In this document: piece after piece, positions 12,451 to 24,316 of the stretch
How positions within the stretch are numbered: the stretch's first letter is position 1
Layout of the letters: each line of letters starts with the position of its first letter
Origin: Sphagnum compactum
Lineage: Eukaryota > Bryophyta > Sphagnopsida > Sphagnales
Length of the DNA stretch: 64,000 nucleotides
Direction of reading: 5' to 3'
NCBI GenBank assembly: GCA_965153455.1
Contig: OZ234500.1
Coordinates: forward strand, 7,130,001 to 7,194,000
Made by a program: the position numbers and the translations under genes
The notes under the pieces: generated by a model
Databases searched by the model: none
What the model saw: the letters and a program-made list of their open reading frames with translations, nothing else
What the model was told of the DNA's origin: nothing

Positions 12451-14185
12451 GTGAGGTTCATTGGGGGACAAGCCATAAAATCTTACAAATCCACTATGTT
12501 GGCTAGATTTTAGGCCTTCCACATGGGTTTAAATTATTAGAAAATAACATCCATGATCAGCATGAACCCCAAACAGGGTATTGGGGATTTCAAAATCACA
12601 AGGGATTTCACTCATTTAGGTTTCTACATTAGATCCCAACCCACCATGGGGCACATTGATCAAATTACAAATATTGGTTACTCATTTTATTCATCAAGTT
12701 TGGCACATTTTGCCATCACCAAGCCCACAAACATTTGTGGATGTTGGTAATGGGCCTTTTGGTTTGAGTCCATTGGATACTGGGGTTATTCATTGGGATA
12801 TTCCCAAAGATGGCATATGTTTATTTGAATTGTTTGGAGACATTAGTTTTGCATTAGTTGTAGTTCCATAATTAGACATTTTAATTCGGAAATATCATTA
12901 TGTGGAGAAGGATTTACAAGCTAGACAAACCTTCATGCAACATGTCATGATGTTGTAACAAAGTTATCCCAACTTGTTACCAACATTAACCATACACGGT
13001 TATCAACATGCCTAGCCAAACAACATTATTTTGCTTGGGGCACCGAATTTGGCCAAGGTTGGGCCAATTGATTTGGTCATTTAAATATGGTCATGTTAGG
13101 GCCTTTCACATGTTAATTTGGCCCATGACTTTTACACCCGAAATCAAGACTTTTCTAGGAATTAGTTCATAGTTTGCAATATTTGCAAAAGATGTTGATG
13201 CACCCGTGTGCATACATGTTGGAGAATGTCCCACCATTGGGAAATTTTTAGCTAATTGTTTTGGCAAGATGGCAATAAATCAAGGTTTGGATTGGAGGGC
13301 TAATGTAGGTGGATGTTGCAATTGGTTCACATCATGCCCATTGGTTCCAATGCTTGTGGATTAACTTAATTAACATCACCAGAGGTGATCCAATGAATAT
13401 ATTAATTCACCTAGGTCACCCACATGTTTGGTGGATGACGTATTAGATTTAAGATGCCATTCATATGTGGTTCATCTTCGTGATGACCTTTAATTATGGT
13501 CAATATGGTTGGACTTCCATAAACAACCTCATTGACCTTATTAAAATTTCCTAGTCCCATGCATTTCAAGATGGAGGCCTAGGGATGATTTGGGACTCCA
13601 ATTCATCCAATATGGAGGAGCCCAATGTGGATGAGAAGGAATGAACCATGGGTTTTTGCATTGGCACCATAGCCATGCCATGCATGTTTAAGGGAGCTTG
13701 AAGGTGAATTTCGGGGCAAGTTATGGACATTAACTACTTCATATGACTTTTTAATTTGTTATTTTTTGAATAAACACATTTGGCACATTTTTTTCCCACC
13801 AACCCACCTTACACATACACTTGTTGCACCACCAATTGGGATTCCCATGTTGGTGCAAATAGGGGTGATGTAATAACATGAATGATACATCTTTGACATA
13901 TGTGGGATCAATAATGCCTAAAAAGATTTATCGGTGTTGGGAAGGAGGTTGGTGAAGTGGGAGTGCTAAGATAGTGTAACACTTCCCAATATTCTACATA
14001 ACAACCATCGGTCACACTCTCAACTTTGGGCTTGATGGGGATAATCTATCATCCTAGCCCAAGACACCATTGATCATGACCACTTGGGAATTGAATATTG
14101 GTTTAGTGGTTATGAGAAATGAGATGCACACACCATGATGATCTTTACAAGATTATGGGATTTTTGCTTTCAATTTGAAATAATT
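12451..14185 (+). other. decayed interior of the gypsy element
   Basis: The sequence between the protease and reverse-transcriptase remnants has the spacing expected within a pol gene. Multiple stops in all + strand frames prevent domain recognition. The stretch is AT-rich and CpG-poor. Confidence 0.35.
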
Positions 14186-14640
14186 AGGTTCATTGAAAAG
14201 ACAAGAGGTCCAAATCATATTGGAGGATGAGAATCCAATTTTCAAAATACTGTATAGGCTTAGTGAGGTGGAAAAGGTTTTCATTTAGGCTTGGACAATA
14301 GAGTTGTTGGATGTGGGTTTGGTGGAATTGTCTAGGGGTGAATATGCCTTGGTAATAGTGATGATAGCCAAGAAAGATATTTTTGATAATTAAACCAAAC
14401 ATCATATGTGTGGGGATTACCATCCAGTTAATAAATGGATCTGTTAAAAAAATGCCATCCCCATGTTGGAGGATATTTTTGACGCCTTAAGACAAGCTCA
14501 AGTTTTTAGTAATTTGGATTTACCATCTAGTTATCATTAGTTGCCATTGAGGGAGGGTAAGGTCAAAACAACATTTTGGGGTTGGTTTAGGCCTCAATAA
14601 AAGGCAGTTTGGATATGGTGTACCATTTAGGGTATTTTTA
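14186..14640 (+). pseudogene. Ty3/gypsy reverse transcriptase remnant
   Basis: The + strand translation runs through the start of a Ty3/gypsy reverse transcriptase: KILYRLSEVEKV, then LLDVGLVELSRGEYA, then KKDIF, then MCGDYHPVNK (about 14405-14434), MLEDIFDALRQAQVFSNLDL (about 14466-14523) and LPLREGKVKTTFWG. These match the family pattern 'R.CgDYRpvNk...YPMP..eEifDaLgqA.vFStLDLrsGYHQlplre.d..KTAF'. In-frame stops interrupt it, for example within the segment before MCGDY and at the QLP position, mostly explicable as G-to-A or C-to-T changes. Homology stops near 14640, before the YxDD motif, so the element is truncated. Minus-strand ORFs over this segment are shadows. Confidence 0.75.
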
Positions 14641-16905
14641 TTTTTTGTGTTGTATGTGTGGTGACAATGATCATTGTAGGCATTAGCATCTGAACGCATG
14701 ATATAATAGACACAACAATAAATGTAACAAATGTAACAATGATGTGTTGACAATAAATCTCAAACAAAACAAATAAATAATACATGCAAACAAAGTAAAG
14801 GAAAGAAAACCCGTGCATGATGACAACAATGTTTGGATGAAACAAATAAAGAAGTTGAGAAAGGAAAGAGAGTATACTTACAAAGCTCGAAGAAAAAAGA
14901 AAGTGAACTTGCAACCTATTGACTTTGAAGTTCAAAGAAGAAAAAAAGAGCAATCTTGTAACATGTTATCATGAAATTGATGCCCAACACTATTGAAACT
15001 AGCATATTGTTATCATGAAAACATGTACTAATAACACAAAAAAGAACAAATGCGAAGATTAGAGAAAAAGAGAACAAATTTATAACACATTAACTTCAAA
15101 GCTTGGAGGAAAAATGGAAAGTGGCCTTCCAATGTGTTGACAATGAAGCTTTAACAAAACAATAAAATAAAACCCACAACCTCAAAAAATAAAAAAGTGT
15201 AGCCCTACATACAAAGTAGAATTGAAAAAAACTTGAGAAAATGAGGGCAAACGATTGATTGAAGTAAGAAAAAAAGTGAGCTAGTTATTTGGCATAATTT
15301 GATCCATATGTGAATCAAAAGAAACTTGAATGGCAAAAAGGTGGAGCTAATGAGGTGGTAATGTAACTTTACCTTTATTGTCTAAATGTCACCATGTTAG
15401 ATTAATGATAGGTTAATGTTAATCAACATGATGTGGCATCACATCATCTAACCCTAACATTATGACCTCTAACATTAATGATGCTAACACTAGTTGTGAA
15501 TGGGACTTTAGTTTGGTTGCAAACCCAAGGATAGGGTTATGATAATATTGATTTTATAATTAGATTAAATTACTTGCCAAAACATGCCCAATAGTTTATG
15601 TGGCTTCAAATAAACCAAGATTAATATGTTTTGGTTGCTAGTTATTAGGTTCCAAAAAATTAAGCACAAGTGCAAAACATCATGAATTCCTTTGGCCATC
15701 CATAGATCAAAATTATAGAATTACATTGTATTAAGGTTGGCCAAACATACATTTCTTTTGTTTTTTCCACCAAATAGGTATTTGTAGTGAAAATTTCTTT
15801 TTAAAAGAAAAGACAACTAAGGACACAAGTGCATAACTAGACATTTTAATTAGATATTTCCACAAACTACATAGGCAAATGATTTCTCACAAAAAAAAAG
15901 ATATTGCAAAAACAAGTATTGCACAATACATGCAAAGAATTAAAATTAGACCATGAGTTGATGAACAAAAGTTAAAAAACAAGAATGTGAGATCAATAAC
16001 ATGTACCTCAAGTGCCTATTGGCTATGAAAAGTAATGTGTGACCAAGAGCTTGAAACCAATAGTCTATAAGTAAAAGTTGTCAAGTAGGAACCAAAGAGA
16101 AGGAACATATGACCATGAGTTGATGAGTAAGAGTTCAAGACTAATTAAAAGCTAAAAGATAGATGTAGTTGAACAAAAGTAGATAACTAAAATTAGAGAA
16201 AAAAACCAATGAATAGGATTTGATGAGTAGGATTATAAGGCAAACCTATCCTTGGTGGTATTAGTAAAAAGTCACTCCTTATTTTACTATATCCATTGAA
16301 CTTAAAAAATCATAAGAGACATTTTTAAAAATGTTTTCATAATTTATTTAATGAGTACATTTATTCTATTCCATAGATTTTGAAATTTTAATAATATCAA
16401 GAATATTGTGTATTTTGATGTTCCTAATCATTGTGTTTTAAAAATGTCTCAGATATGTGACACTAGTTTATTTCCTTGAACTTTATGTTTAGTGCATTGA
16501 CATGGTGGTGCACAAAAGAGCATAGGTTCCTAACAATTACTATCTTAATGAAATAAAATTTCATAGACATCCCAACTTGCCAAATTGAAACAGAAAAGAT
16601 TTTCTACATTGTTAGAATCTTGATTGCACTTTGTAGATGTCGCCTTCAAGCAATAAATCTTAACAAGCTAAGTTTTGTTAATAAAAATTGACCATATGAT
16701 TCATGTGTTAGGTGTTTTATTTTTTTTGATTTTGCATATGCATGTGAGGCAAAAGTTGGATCTAATGAAAGAGTTGGATGTCGAATTTCAAGACAAGGTG
16801 GAACATGAAGAAGTTTTAGAGGCTTAAGATGATTGTAGTATGTGGTAGTGTTATGCATTTGACCAAATTTGTGGTTTCTTTGTTTGGTAGGTGTGTGAAG
16901 TCTAC
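14641..16905. other. AT-rich intergenic DNA, no gene
   Basis: Purine-rich (+ strand A-rich) sequence with loosely repeated phrases such as TTGACTTTGAAG, TTAACTTCAAAG and TTGACAATGAAGC around 14.9-15.2 kb. It could be degenerate tandem or LTR-derived sequence. No coding motif is recognised. Confidence 0.45.
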
Positions 16906-16912
16906 AACTGAA

Positions 16913-17062
16913 GGTTGTCGATGTGGAAATATAGATGGGATGTTGGTTCTGGAGATTGTATGAATAACTTTGATGGACACTCATCGTGGTTGCCAATGTG
17001 GAGTTGAAGATGGGATGTTGGTTTTGGTGATTATATGGATGACTTTGATGGATAATCATCAT
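16913..17062 (+). repeat. 75-bp tandem repeat, two copies
   Basis: GGTTGTCGATGTGG at 16913 and GGTTGCCAATGTGG at 16988 start two copies of a 75-base unit. Both copies share GATGGGATGTTGGTT, GATTRTATGRATRACTTTGA and TGGAYA.TCATC. The period is a multiple of three. This is why a minus-strand ORF (16646-17140) stays open with a repeated peptide; I do not regard that ORF as a gene. Confidence 0.8.
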
Positions 17063-18240
17063 GTAATAAAATCTAAAAGTAGGGATTTTTATTATCTTGT
17101 TGGAAATGATAGATGGAATCTTGTCATGAGCCTTGGACATTGAAGATGATGGAATGTGCTTTGTGTTAGGATTTTAGGGGTAGAAAGTTTTTTTATGCAA
17201 TGATTCCAAGTTGGTTCAAGGTTTTTTGCAAGTTATGTTGGTCTTCATTTGGGTGGTGTGTATTTTGTGTGTCAACTATGGGCTTAATTTGTTTTTATGA
17301 ATACTTTGCACATTTTTGTTTTGATGTCTTTGTGTTTACCATGCAACTTGTGCATGGTATTTTATTTTTTTCTATGGGGTTTCAATTGTGTTGTTGTCAT
17401 CTTTTGTCTTTCCTTTGTCATGTGTATTGCTCTTTGTTCCTACTCATCTTATGTTTTTAATTTTGGTTGTGTTTTTACACTAGTTTTTGATTTGTTATGT
17501 TTTGAAATTTGGGTTTCTCTCATTAGGTTTTGTGCTTTTGCTTGTTTTTTGGGTTTTTGGTTTTTGTTTGTTACATTGGGTTTCTAGTTTATGCATGTTG
17601 CGCCAAGTTATTGTTTGTTGCATTGGGTTTCTAATTTTTGTCAAGGGCATTGGGTTTTGCTTGTTTATCTTTAGTCATGTATTTTCTTCTTTGTTTTCGG
17701 TTTCTGTATTATTAGTTATTGTTTGAAGGGATGTAAGTTTAGGGGATGGAATCTAGGAAATAAAACACCATGTGTGAAGTCTTGGTTTGATTGCTTTCTT
17801 TGTTGGTACCTGCTATTGTTTTATTGTTTGGGATGTGAATATGGTGGCTAGAATTTGAAATTTTGGAAGATGAAATTTTAAAAAAAACATTGTCCATTAA
17901 AACCAATGTTGATGAAATGCCATATATTTATGATTCATTAGATTGTTTTTTGTTAATTCCCATATATATTAAACTTGGAGTTTGAAATAAGTTTGGATTG
18001 AAAGTTGAAATATTTATCTTTGGATTTTGAAGTTGCACCACATTGAGATGTTTGTTGAATATTTTTGTTAGTAGGTAGATTTAAAAGTTTTCCCTTAATT
18101 GGTGTTGGGCTTTGAATTTTAGGAACCAACATTCTTTTAGACTTGAGTATTTAATTTAATATGATATTATCAAAGAACCTCTAAGAACCTATTGGCACAG
18201 TAATGTGTTCATTTAAGGGTTTTGTCAAAGCCCCCAAAAA
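17063..18240. other. T/G-rich intergenic stretch
   Basis: The + strand is strongly T- and G-rich from about 17.2 to 17.75 kb. It has recurring phrases such as GCATTGGGTTTCTA and TTACATTGGGTTTCTAG. This keeps several + frames open and gives Phe/Cys/Leu-rich conceptual products. There is no motif, so I call it non-coding low-complexity DNA. Confidence 0.5.
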
Positions 18241-18243
18241 ATC

Positions 18244-19640
18244 TTAAAATGTACTTGATAATAAAAAGAACGAACTTGGGGTTTTGTTGTCAGGGTTTGT
18301 TGCTTGGGTTTGCAAGGCATAAAACGCGGCTTGTGAGTTGATACAATGCTTTCCCACAGCAATGGGACTAACTCCACATGAGGGCTTGGTCATGGCTAAG
18401 AGGCGAACTATTCCAAGGATATGTGCAATTCGAGGTGGGATGTGACCTTGCATGATATGGAAACAAAGTTGAAACAATTGTGGGAATCCATTTGCAGAAT
18501 CTTTCGAATGAAAACAATCTTAAAGGTGTTCAAAAACCATCCTAGAAAGGCCGCTTACAGATAAATGTGACGTGTTAGAATGACAATTTGAAAAAGTCAA
18601 ATGAAAGCTCAAGGTCTTGGTTTGGTTCGTAGTCTTTTAGGAAAAGTGGGAGGAAACCATTTGATTGAGGATGTAAAACAAAGAGAGCTAAGGTGGTGTT
18701 AGAAGATGTGGGTGTAGGAAATAATGATGCCAAAACACAAGCTACTTCAAAGTATTCCCCTGCACGTCCAAGGATTAAATTGTGGAAAAGGCATTTATGA
18801 GCTGGAATATCATGTTGGGGAGGAGGCACCAAGTTCAAATTTGTCCTTAGAACTTAGGCTTGTAAAAAGAATTCCTCATGCAGGTTTTCCTAGTTGCTTG
18901 CTAGAAAATGCTTGAGTCAGATTTATGTTTCCCTATGCCTTGTTGTCCCTCCACGAGGGGGTAGAACAAGACACCATTGGGGTAACAAGGGGAGCAAATG
19001 CCAAGTAGCCACATCATGGGGATTTTGTGCTAGTTTATCCAATGGAAAACGAAATGCCACTTGTACATAATGTCGGAGAACAGTAGGGATGCAGTTGTAT
19101 AATCGAGGATGACGAAAATCAAAACGGAAGGACCCAAGGACATTTAATGTCAAAATGGGCAAGCCCATGCTAATGCAAGCATGTTAGGAGTAAAGGAGGA
19201 TATTGGGCCGGGATGGTCATGTAGGTTTAGATTAGATGGATTTGATGTTTTATAGGAACGTTGGTGATGGGTTAACCCTCAAAAAATAAATTGATGCCCA
19301 CAAGTGGGGCAAGAGGTTCTAGATGGAGGTTGTAGGCGTGTTGGGAGGGTGGGGGTAGGTTTGGGGGTCTAATCATGGGCAACTATAGGTGCTAACAAAA
19401 TGGAAGGGGGAAAAGGTTCTACATGTGCATTATTTAAGGGGATTGGGAGGGTGTTGTGTTGGGGCTTCACATTTACATGAAAGGTTGGGGGTTGGTAGGG
19501 GGAGCTAGTGGGTCATGCCTGGGTTGTTAAAATGGTATGGGGGGTTGGTGGGTGGTGTATGGTTTGCATAGGAAAGGTATTAGAGAATGGGGTTATGGTG
19601 GTGTGTGAAAAGACAAATGGATGATGAATTACGAAGTTCA
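18244..19640 (-). pseudogene. non-LTR reverse-transcriptase element, 5' part, inverted
   Basis: Read on the minus strand from about 19640 to 18244, successive frames carry coding-like sequence. There is a proline-rich N-terminal stretch, then FRFDFRHPRLYNCIPTVL, HLLPLLPQWCLVLPP, and finally HIPPRIAHILGIVRLLAMTK with GVSPIAVGK near 18350-18430. The last part matches the reverse-transcriptase fingers motif 'a.LlaLtKPsGGvRPIavGe...RL.sr.l'. Several stops and frame changes make it a pseudogene. It stops just before the region where the + strand segment at 20.7 kb takes up the same protein, so the two look like the two halves of one element in opposite orientation. Confidence 0.6.
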
Positions 19641-20710
19641 ATGAGACATGCTAAACTAAGGGACATAAGATAATTTGTGCCCATAAAGAAAAAGGTTTAT
19701 TAGGAGCGTAATTGCAAATAGGCCCCACTTTTTAAAAACTACCTATTTCAACTTGGCAATCCGAAACTTATAGAACCAACCACACAAAATTAGGCAAATG
19801 AAGAGGATAAATGGAAAAAACTATGACAAACAAGTAAGTTTTATTTCAAAGAATAGCTAAACCCTAACTTTGCCATGATTTTGGACACCATCATCCTTAT
19901 TTCATTATCTTTGACACAACGTATACAATTTTGGAAACTATTGTGCAAAGATTACGGGCTCAAAAACTTTTAGTTTTTTATTTTTTGGACTACCCAACTA
20001 AAGTAATACCCAACTTCAATAATAATAATAATAATAATAACACCTTTGACTCAATCGTTTGCTCAAAAGAAAGCCTTAAAAAACATATGATTAATTAATA
20101 ACTAACTATTATGTATTCACACGTTCACACCTACAACACATTTTTTAATTTTTTTTTCCTTTGCTATTTCCTTAGGAATATAACAAAAACCAAGAAAAAC
20201 CAAGACCGTGGCAAAATATTCACTTTGCGGTAGAAATCTTCTATTGTGTTTAGTTTGTAAGTAATAACTAGATTATTGGTGATAAAAAAACTTTCTGGGC
20301 TTGACATAAATGTCAAGGAAAAAAAAAGAAAGGACCCACCACAAAACAAAACCCAAAAAGAAAAAGGTATACAAAACCCACCCTCCCTTCGCCTTTTCAC
20401 CTTTGTTGTTTGGTTGCCTGCTAATGCTGGTGTCATTGTAATCATCCTCTTCCTCCTTTGTCCCAGAAAGTGGTTGTTTTCATATGTCCCACCGTGCCCC
20501 CAAAATATAGAAACTAGATTTATAACCATTCCACTTTTAATGAAAATTGGAATCAAACATGGGTCTTGGAACCCCTATTTCCTTTTTCTTGAGTGCCCCC
20601 ATTACAAATTTATCCTCTTTGTCCTTATGTGCCTAACTTTCTTTCTCCTCTTTTTACATGGCACTAACTATTAAACATGAAAAAACAACGACAATATTGG
20701 CAACTAAGTT
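19641..20710. other. spacer between the two RT halves
   Basis: AT-rich sequence with an (AAT)n run of about 30 bases at 20012-20041. Two overlapping antisense ORFs of about 130 codons at 20164-20674 show no family resemblance. It could be further 5' sequence of the inverted element or a separate insertion; I cannot tell. Confidence 0.4.
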
Positions 20711-20714
20711 GCCA

Positions 20715-22712
20715 CTAGCATTGCCATCGCCATGGTATTAAGTGCACTTTGGACTTTCACCATGATTGGGTGGTTCTTCAATTGGACATGGCGAATACTT
20801 TCAATTCAATGTCAAGAAGAGTCATATTTCAAGAATTTCATGCAACAGGTGGGGATATCATACAACTCATCCCCTTTGTTTGTGCATTTTATGTGTTTGA
20901 GTTTCCCATGTTTTATAATCATTGAAATCATGAAAGTAAGGTCACAGTCATCTCATATGCTATGGGAACCAGTCAAGGTGATCCCTTGGCAGGGGCACTA
21001 TTTGCTTTAGTTCATTTTAAAGCTTTACAATCTATAACTAGTCGTTTCCCTTCTTGTCTGTTTCCTTTTATTACAGATGACATTCATATCATAGGCCCCC
21101 CTCAATTGTAGCATCTGCATATGAACACTTCCAAATTGAATTTCGTGAGATAGGTCTTTTTATCCAACCTAAAAAATGTGCAACATGGTCTTCCTCTAGT
21201 TTGTTACTTAACTTTGACACCCCATCCCTGTTTAACACCCCATCAAAACGAATTAGGGTCTTGGGGGTTCCATTGGGTACCTCATCCTTCACATCATCTT
21301 TCATCAAAGATGTTTTATTGGAAGATGTTTGACATGTTGATCTTCTCCCTAGAATTGGCGACGTTTAAATAATTTTTGGAATTCTAACTGATTGTTTCGA
21401 ATGACCATCATATTTATTACGATGCACACCTCCATCTTTCACCTTCATAGAGTCCTTTACTTCTTTTGATTCCTCCCTCCTTTAAATGTTTGGGCACCTT
21501 TTGGGTTTAAGATCCGTCGATAGTTTGGAAGGACCTCTAACCCATAAACAAGCCTTTCTCCCAATAGCTTTTGGCGGCATCGACCTCATACCAACAACCA
21601 CCATCACTCCAACAACCTATTTAAGGAGCTAGGTCCTTGTAACTTCCATCATAGCTATTAGGTTTAAGGGCGATTAATGTCCCTTCTTTCTTGAAGCTTT
21701 AACACAAGTTGACAACAACACATTTTTTTTCCAACAACACCTCAAGGCGGTTGGCGATCTTTTACCACCCCTAGCACAAACGTGTTTTCCTCCCTTTGAA
21801 CAACTCATTGGGCAACAAATGGTTCAATTTCAAGATTCCATTTCGAAGCGTTTGCACCATCATACCCTTTCCAATTTGCTCTTCAACAAGATATCTGAAA
21901 CCCATTGTGTTCGAATCTTTTCATGTTTCGGCCTTGGGGCGAGTGCTTGGCTTATAACACGACAAACTTTCTTAGCCTTTCAATTATTTTCCCCGTCCTT
22001 TTCCATAGTGCTTCAAACACGATTTGGATTACCACATAGTTCAATCATAGGTATCCTTCAATGCATGTGCACACATCCCATCAATGTTAAAAGTGTCCAC
22101 TTTTTACATTGCACCCACGACAATGAACGCATAGGCACCCATGATGATGTTTGCGACATTTTTGTTGCCATTGCAAGAAATATCAACTTCCATAGGAAAC
22201 AATAACAACTACACTCGTTTTTTTCAACGATGTTCCATTCCTCTTGTCGACGAGTTGACATTGTGCTCACCAAATGTGGAATTCGCACCCTAGCCAATGT
22301 TGTCATTGTCGATCCAACACAAGTAGATTTACTTCGTCAATCCTTCGCAACCTAAGGATTTGTTGCCTCTGAAGTAGCTCAAGCCAAAGAAAGGAATTAT
22401 CATGACCGACACCCCATTGATCATTTCCTTCCTTTAGTAATTGAGGTGTTTAAATGTTTAGACAAACAAGCTGATGTGTTTTTACATGATTGTGCCAATG
22501 CCATGTGGAACTTCAAAAGGTCAGAGGGCCCTCCTCTTTTTGCCTTGGTTACGTTTCTTCATAAAAAAATCTTGATTAAATTACAAAAGATGCAAACATC
22601 CTTCATCTTAAGTTGGGTAGTAGAGATAGGTCTAGCTACTTCTCGACTTCCACCCTTTCAAAACACACCCCCCATCACCACAACTAACCTCCTACAAGCG
22701 GCCGGTTGTTGA
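20715..22712 (+). pseudogene. non-LTR reverse-transcriptase element, 3' part
   Basis: The + strand reads through RT palm motifs and a long C-terminal region with few breaks. HHDWVVLQLDMANTFNSMSR (motif A, about 20760-20815) comes first. A GTSQGDPLAGALFALVHFKA frame (motif B, about 20965-21025), FITDDIHIIGPPSIVASAYE (motif C with the two Asp) and RIRVLGVPLGTSSFTSSFIK follow. The C-terminal part stays open at 21819-22205 and 22446-22712. It has a CX8HDNERIGTHDDVC-like stretch, RRVDIVLTKCGIRTLANVVI and KERNYHDRHPIDHFLPLVIE, and ends at a TGA after LLQAAGC. Frameshifts and stops (for example near 20730, 21000, 21330-21400, 21490 and 21700) disable it. An AATAAA lies about 110 bases after the stop (22822-22827). 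Confidence 0.7.
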
Positions 22713-23760
22713 GACATAGAGATTTTGACATCTAGTTTGTGTTTGCTTCACATCCTCTAAATTAGTCCTTTCCATTTTTCATTGTCCCTTGTACATTTTC
22801 TAGATTTGTGGTGCGTTTATTAATAAAGTTTTGCAGGGTTAACACACACTTGATAAACTTGCCTAGGTTTTTGTTGAACAATTGGGTCACATACTCGCCT
22901 AAATCAATATCCAAACCCCCACCCTTGGCCTATACATGTCCAACTCTAGTTGTGAAAAAATCCCTCCCCACGCGCCCAAGTGGCTCTTTAAAACTGAAAA
23001 TATTCAATTAATCAGACTTAGCCAGTTCTTGAAAAAATATTTCTTCTATAGCCCATACCTCATTGTTATAAAAGAGAATCAAATACCCGCCCAACACTGG
23101 TTTGACCCTTGAAGCTTTGTGATACCAGACAAGGACCCGAATGCTGAACCCTGGGGGCCAATGATTTATCACTTGGGTCTACTATGGGATATATTGGATT
23201 GGTAATAAACACAAAATAAGAATTAGCAAAATGCACCATATCGAGCAATTCTATTGGCCATAACTTACTTTATTCAATACTCTTTGTATATTAGTAACAC
23301 TAAAACTATAACCCTTGTCTGTATATAGACAGGGTTAAAAAACGGTTAAATACAACAAACCAAAAAAATAAAATAAAATAAAAAAGGAGATAATATAACC
23401 TCTAGGTATTAGGTAATAACTTAACAAGAGGCCTCACCAGAGTCTTTTGGGTGTAAAAAATCTCGCCAAAATGACAAAAAATAAAAATGAAATATTCTGT
23501 CACAAAATGTTCTCAAATTTCCTGGAAAAAATCACCAAATTTTGATTATTAGTAATTTTTTTGGGTCACATTTGGACTCTGAATTAAGTTTGGTAGCATT
23601 TTTTTTACTAGGTTTTTTTTCCTATTTAGACAGGTTTAAATATCTGTCGCCATTTAATGCTTAATCCCTCTTGGGATACTAACCAATTTCACAACATCAG
23701 AAAATTGAAAAAAATAAAAATTCACTGGGGCCGGTTCACCCTGGCCAGTTTTACCCACCC
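22713..23760. other. intergenic, upstream of the trihelix gene
   Basis: AT-rich; no coding family is seen. Read on the minus strand, about 23131-23070 contains TGGTATCACAAAGC, which has a partial match to the tRNA-Met primer-binding site of plant copia elements (TGGTATCAGAGC). The match is too weak, and the flanking LTR too undefined, for me to call an element. Confidence 0.35.
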
Positions 23761-23770
23761 CGCATCTGGT

Positions 23771-23776
23771 CACGTG
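23771..23776. promoter_or_regulatory. CACGTG motif upstream of the trihelix gene
   Basis: CACGTG with GGTCACGTGAGCC context lies about 460 bases upstream of the annotated ATG. CACGTG is the core of G-box/E-box sites bound by bZIP and bHLH factors in plants. A single six-base palindrome is weak evidence; the assignment as a working element is inference. Confidence 0.3.
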
Positions 23777-24042
23777 AGCCAGTCAAATTAACTGCAAGAG
23801 AGTCGGATATTTACGCAATCGGTGAAAGTTGTAAGGTACCTTACCGGGCCTAAATGTTTAAAGCTAACTCATGGGGCGCACCTCGGTTTCTTTTTCTCCT
23901 TTCTTTTGCACTTTCTCTCGTCTTCTCGTGTCCCAGGGAGCTCTTGCGTCGTCCTCGAAGCTACGAAAGAAGGCTGTGCAAGAGCTGGCTTCCGCTCGCG
24001 TTTGGATCTCTCTCTGTTGTTTTTGGTTTTAGAAATTGGTGG

Positions 24043-24045
<3 letters not shown>

Positions 24046-24075
<30 letters not shown>
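24046..24075 (+). repeat. (GA)n microsatellite
   Basis: An uninterrupted GA run of about 30 bases lies about 155 bases upstream of the trihelix start codon, probably in the 5' untranslated region or proximal promoter. GA/CT tracts near plant transcription starts are common. In some species they are bound by BASIC PENTACYSTEINE/GAGA-binding proteins. Confidence 0.9.
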
Positions 24076-24078
<3 letters not shown>

Positions 24079-24199
24079 TAAGCACTCCATTGCGGTTGTG
24101 TCGTCGTAATTCTAATCGGAGACCTAACAAACCAGACTTGTTTCAAGGTGGTTGTATCCTGCCGGTGTTGGAGGATTTTGTAGGGATTTGGATCCAGCG

Positions 24200-24316
24200 A
24201 TGGCGGCGTGTCTTCGGATTCTTCTCCCATGCAGAATAACAAGCAGCAGTTGGTGTTTTCGCCTGGAGTCGTCGCTTCGGGAATCGCACGTGACGGAGGC
24301 TGCAGGACGGGTGTGA
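24200..24316 (+). other. upstream ORF overlapping the trihelix start
   Basis: This ORF of 38 codons starts at an ATG with G at -3 and G at +4 (GCGATGGCG), a better initiation context than the main ATG at 24229 (CCCATGCAG). It is in another frame, overlaps the main start and ends at TGA 24314-24316. If the transcript begins upstream of it, it should lower translation of the main frame. Its peptide resembles nothing I know. Confidence 0.45.

Noticed and set aside
16646-17140. 164-codon minus-strand ORF with repeated HPYN/NHQNQHPI-like peptides
   Set aside because: The ORF is kept open by a 75-bp tandem duplication (a multiple of three). There is no domain, start context or expression signal to support a gene.
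17200-17726. Overlapping Phe/Cys/Leu-rich plus-strand ORFs that look like membrane proteins
   Set aside because: All frames are open because the strand is T/G-rich. Hydrophobicity here reflects base composition, and no conserved motif is seen.
23070-23135. Copia-type primer-binding site (TGGTATCA...) on the minus strand
   Set aside because: Only eight bases match well, no paired LTR was found, and no pol remnant lies in the expected position.
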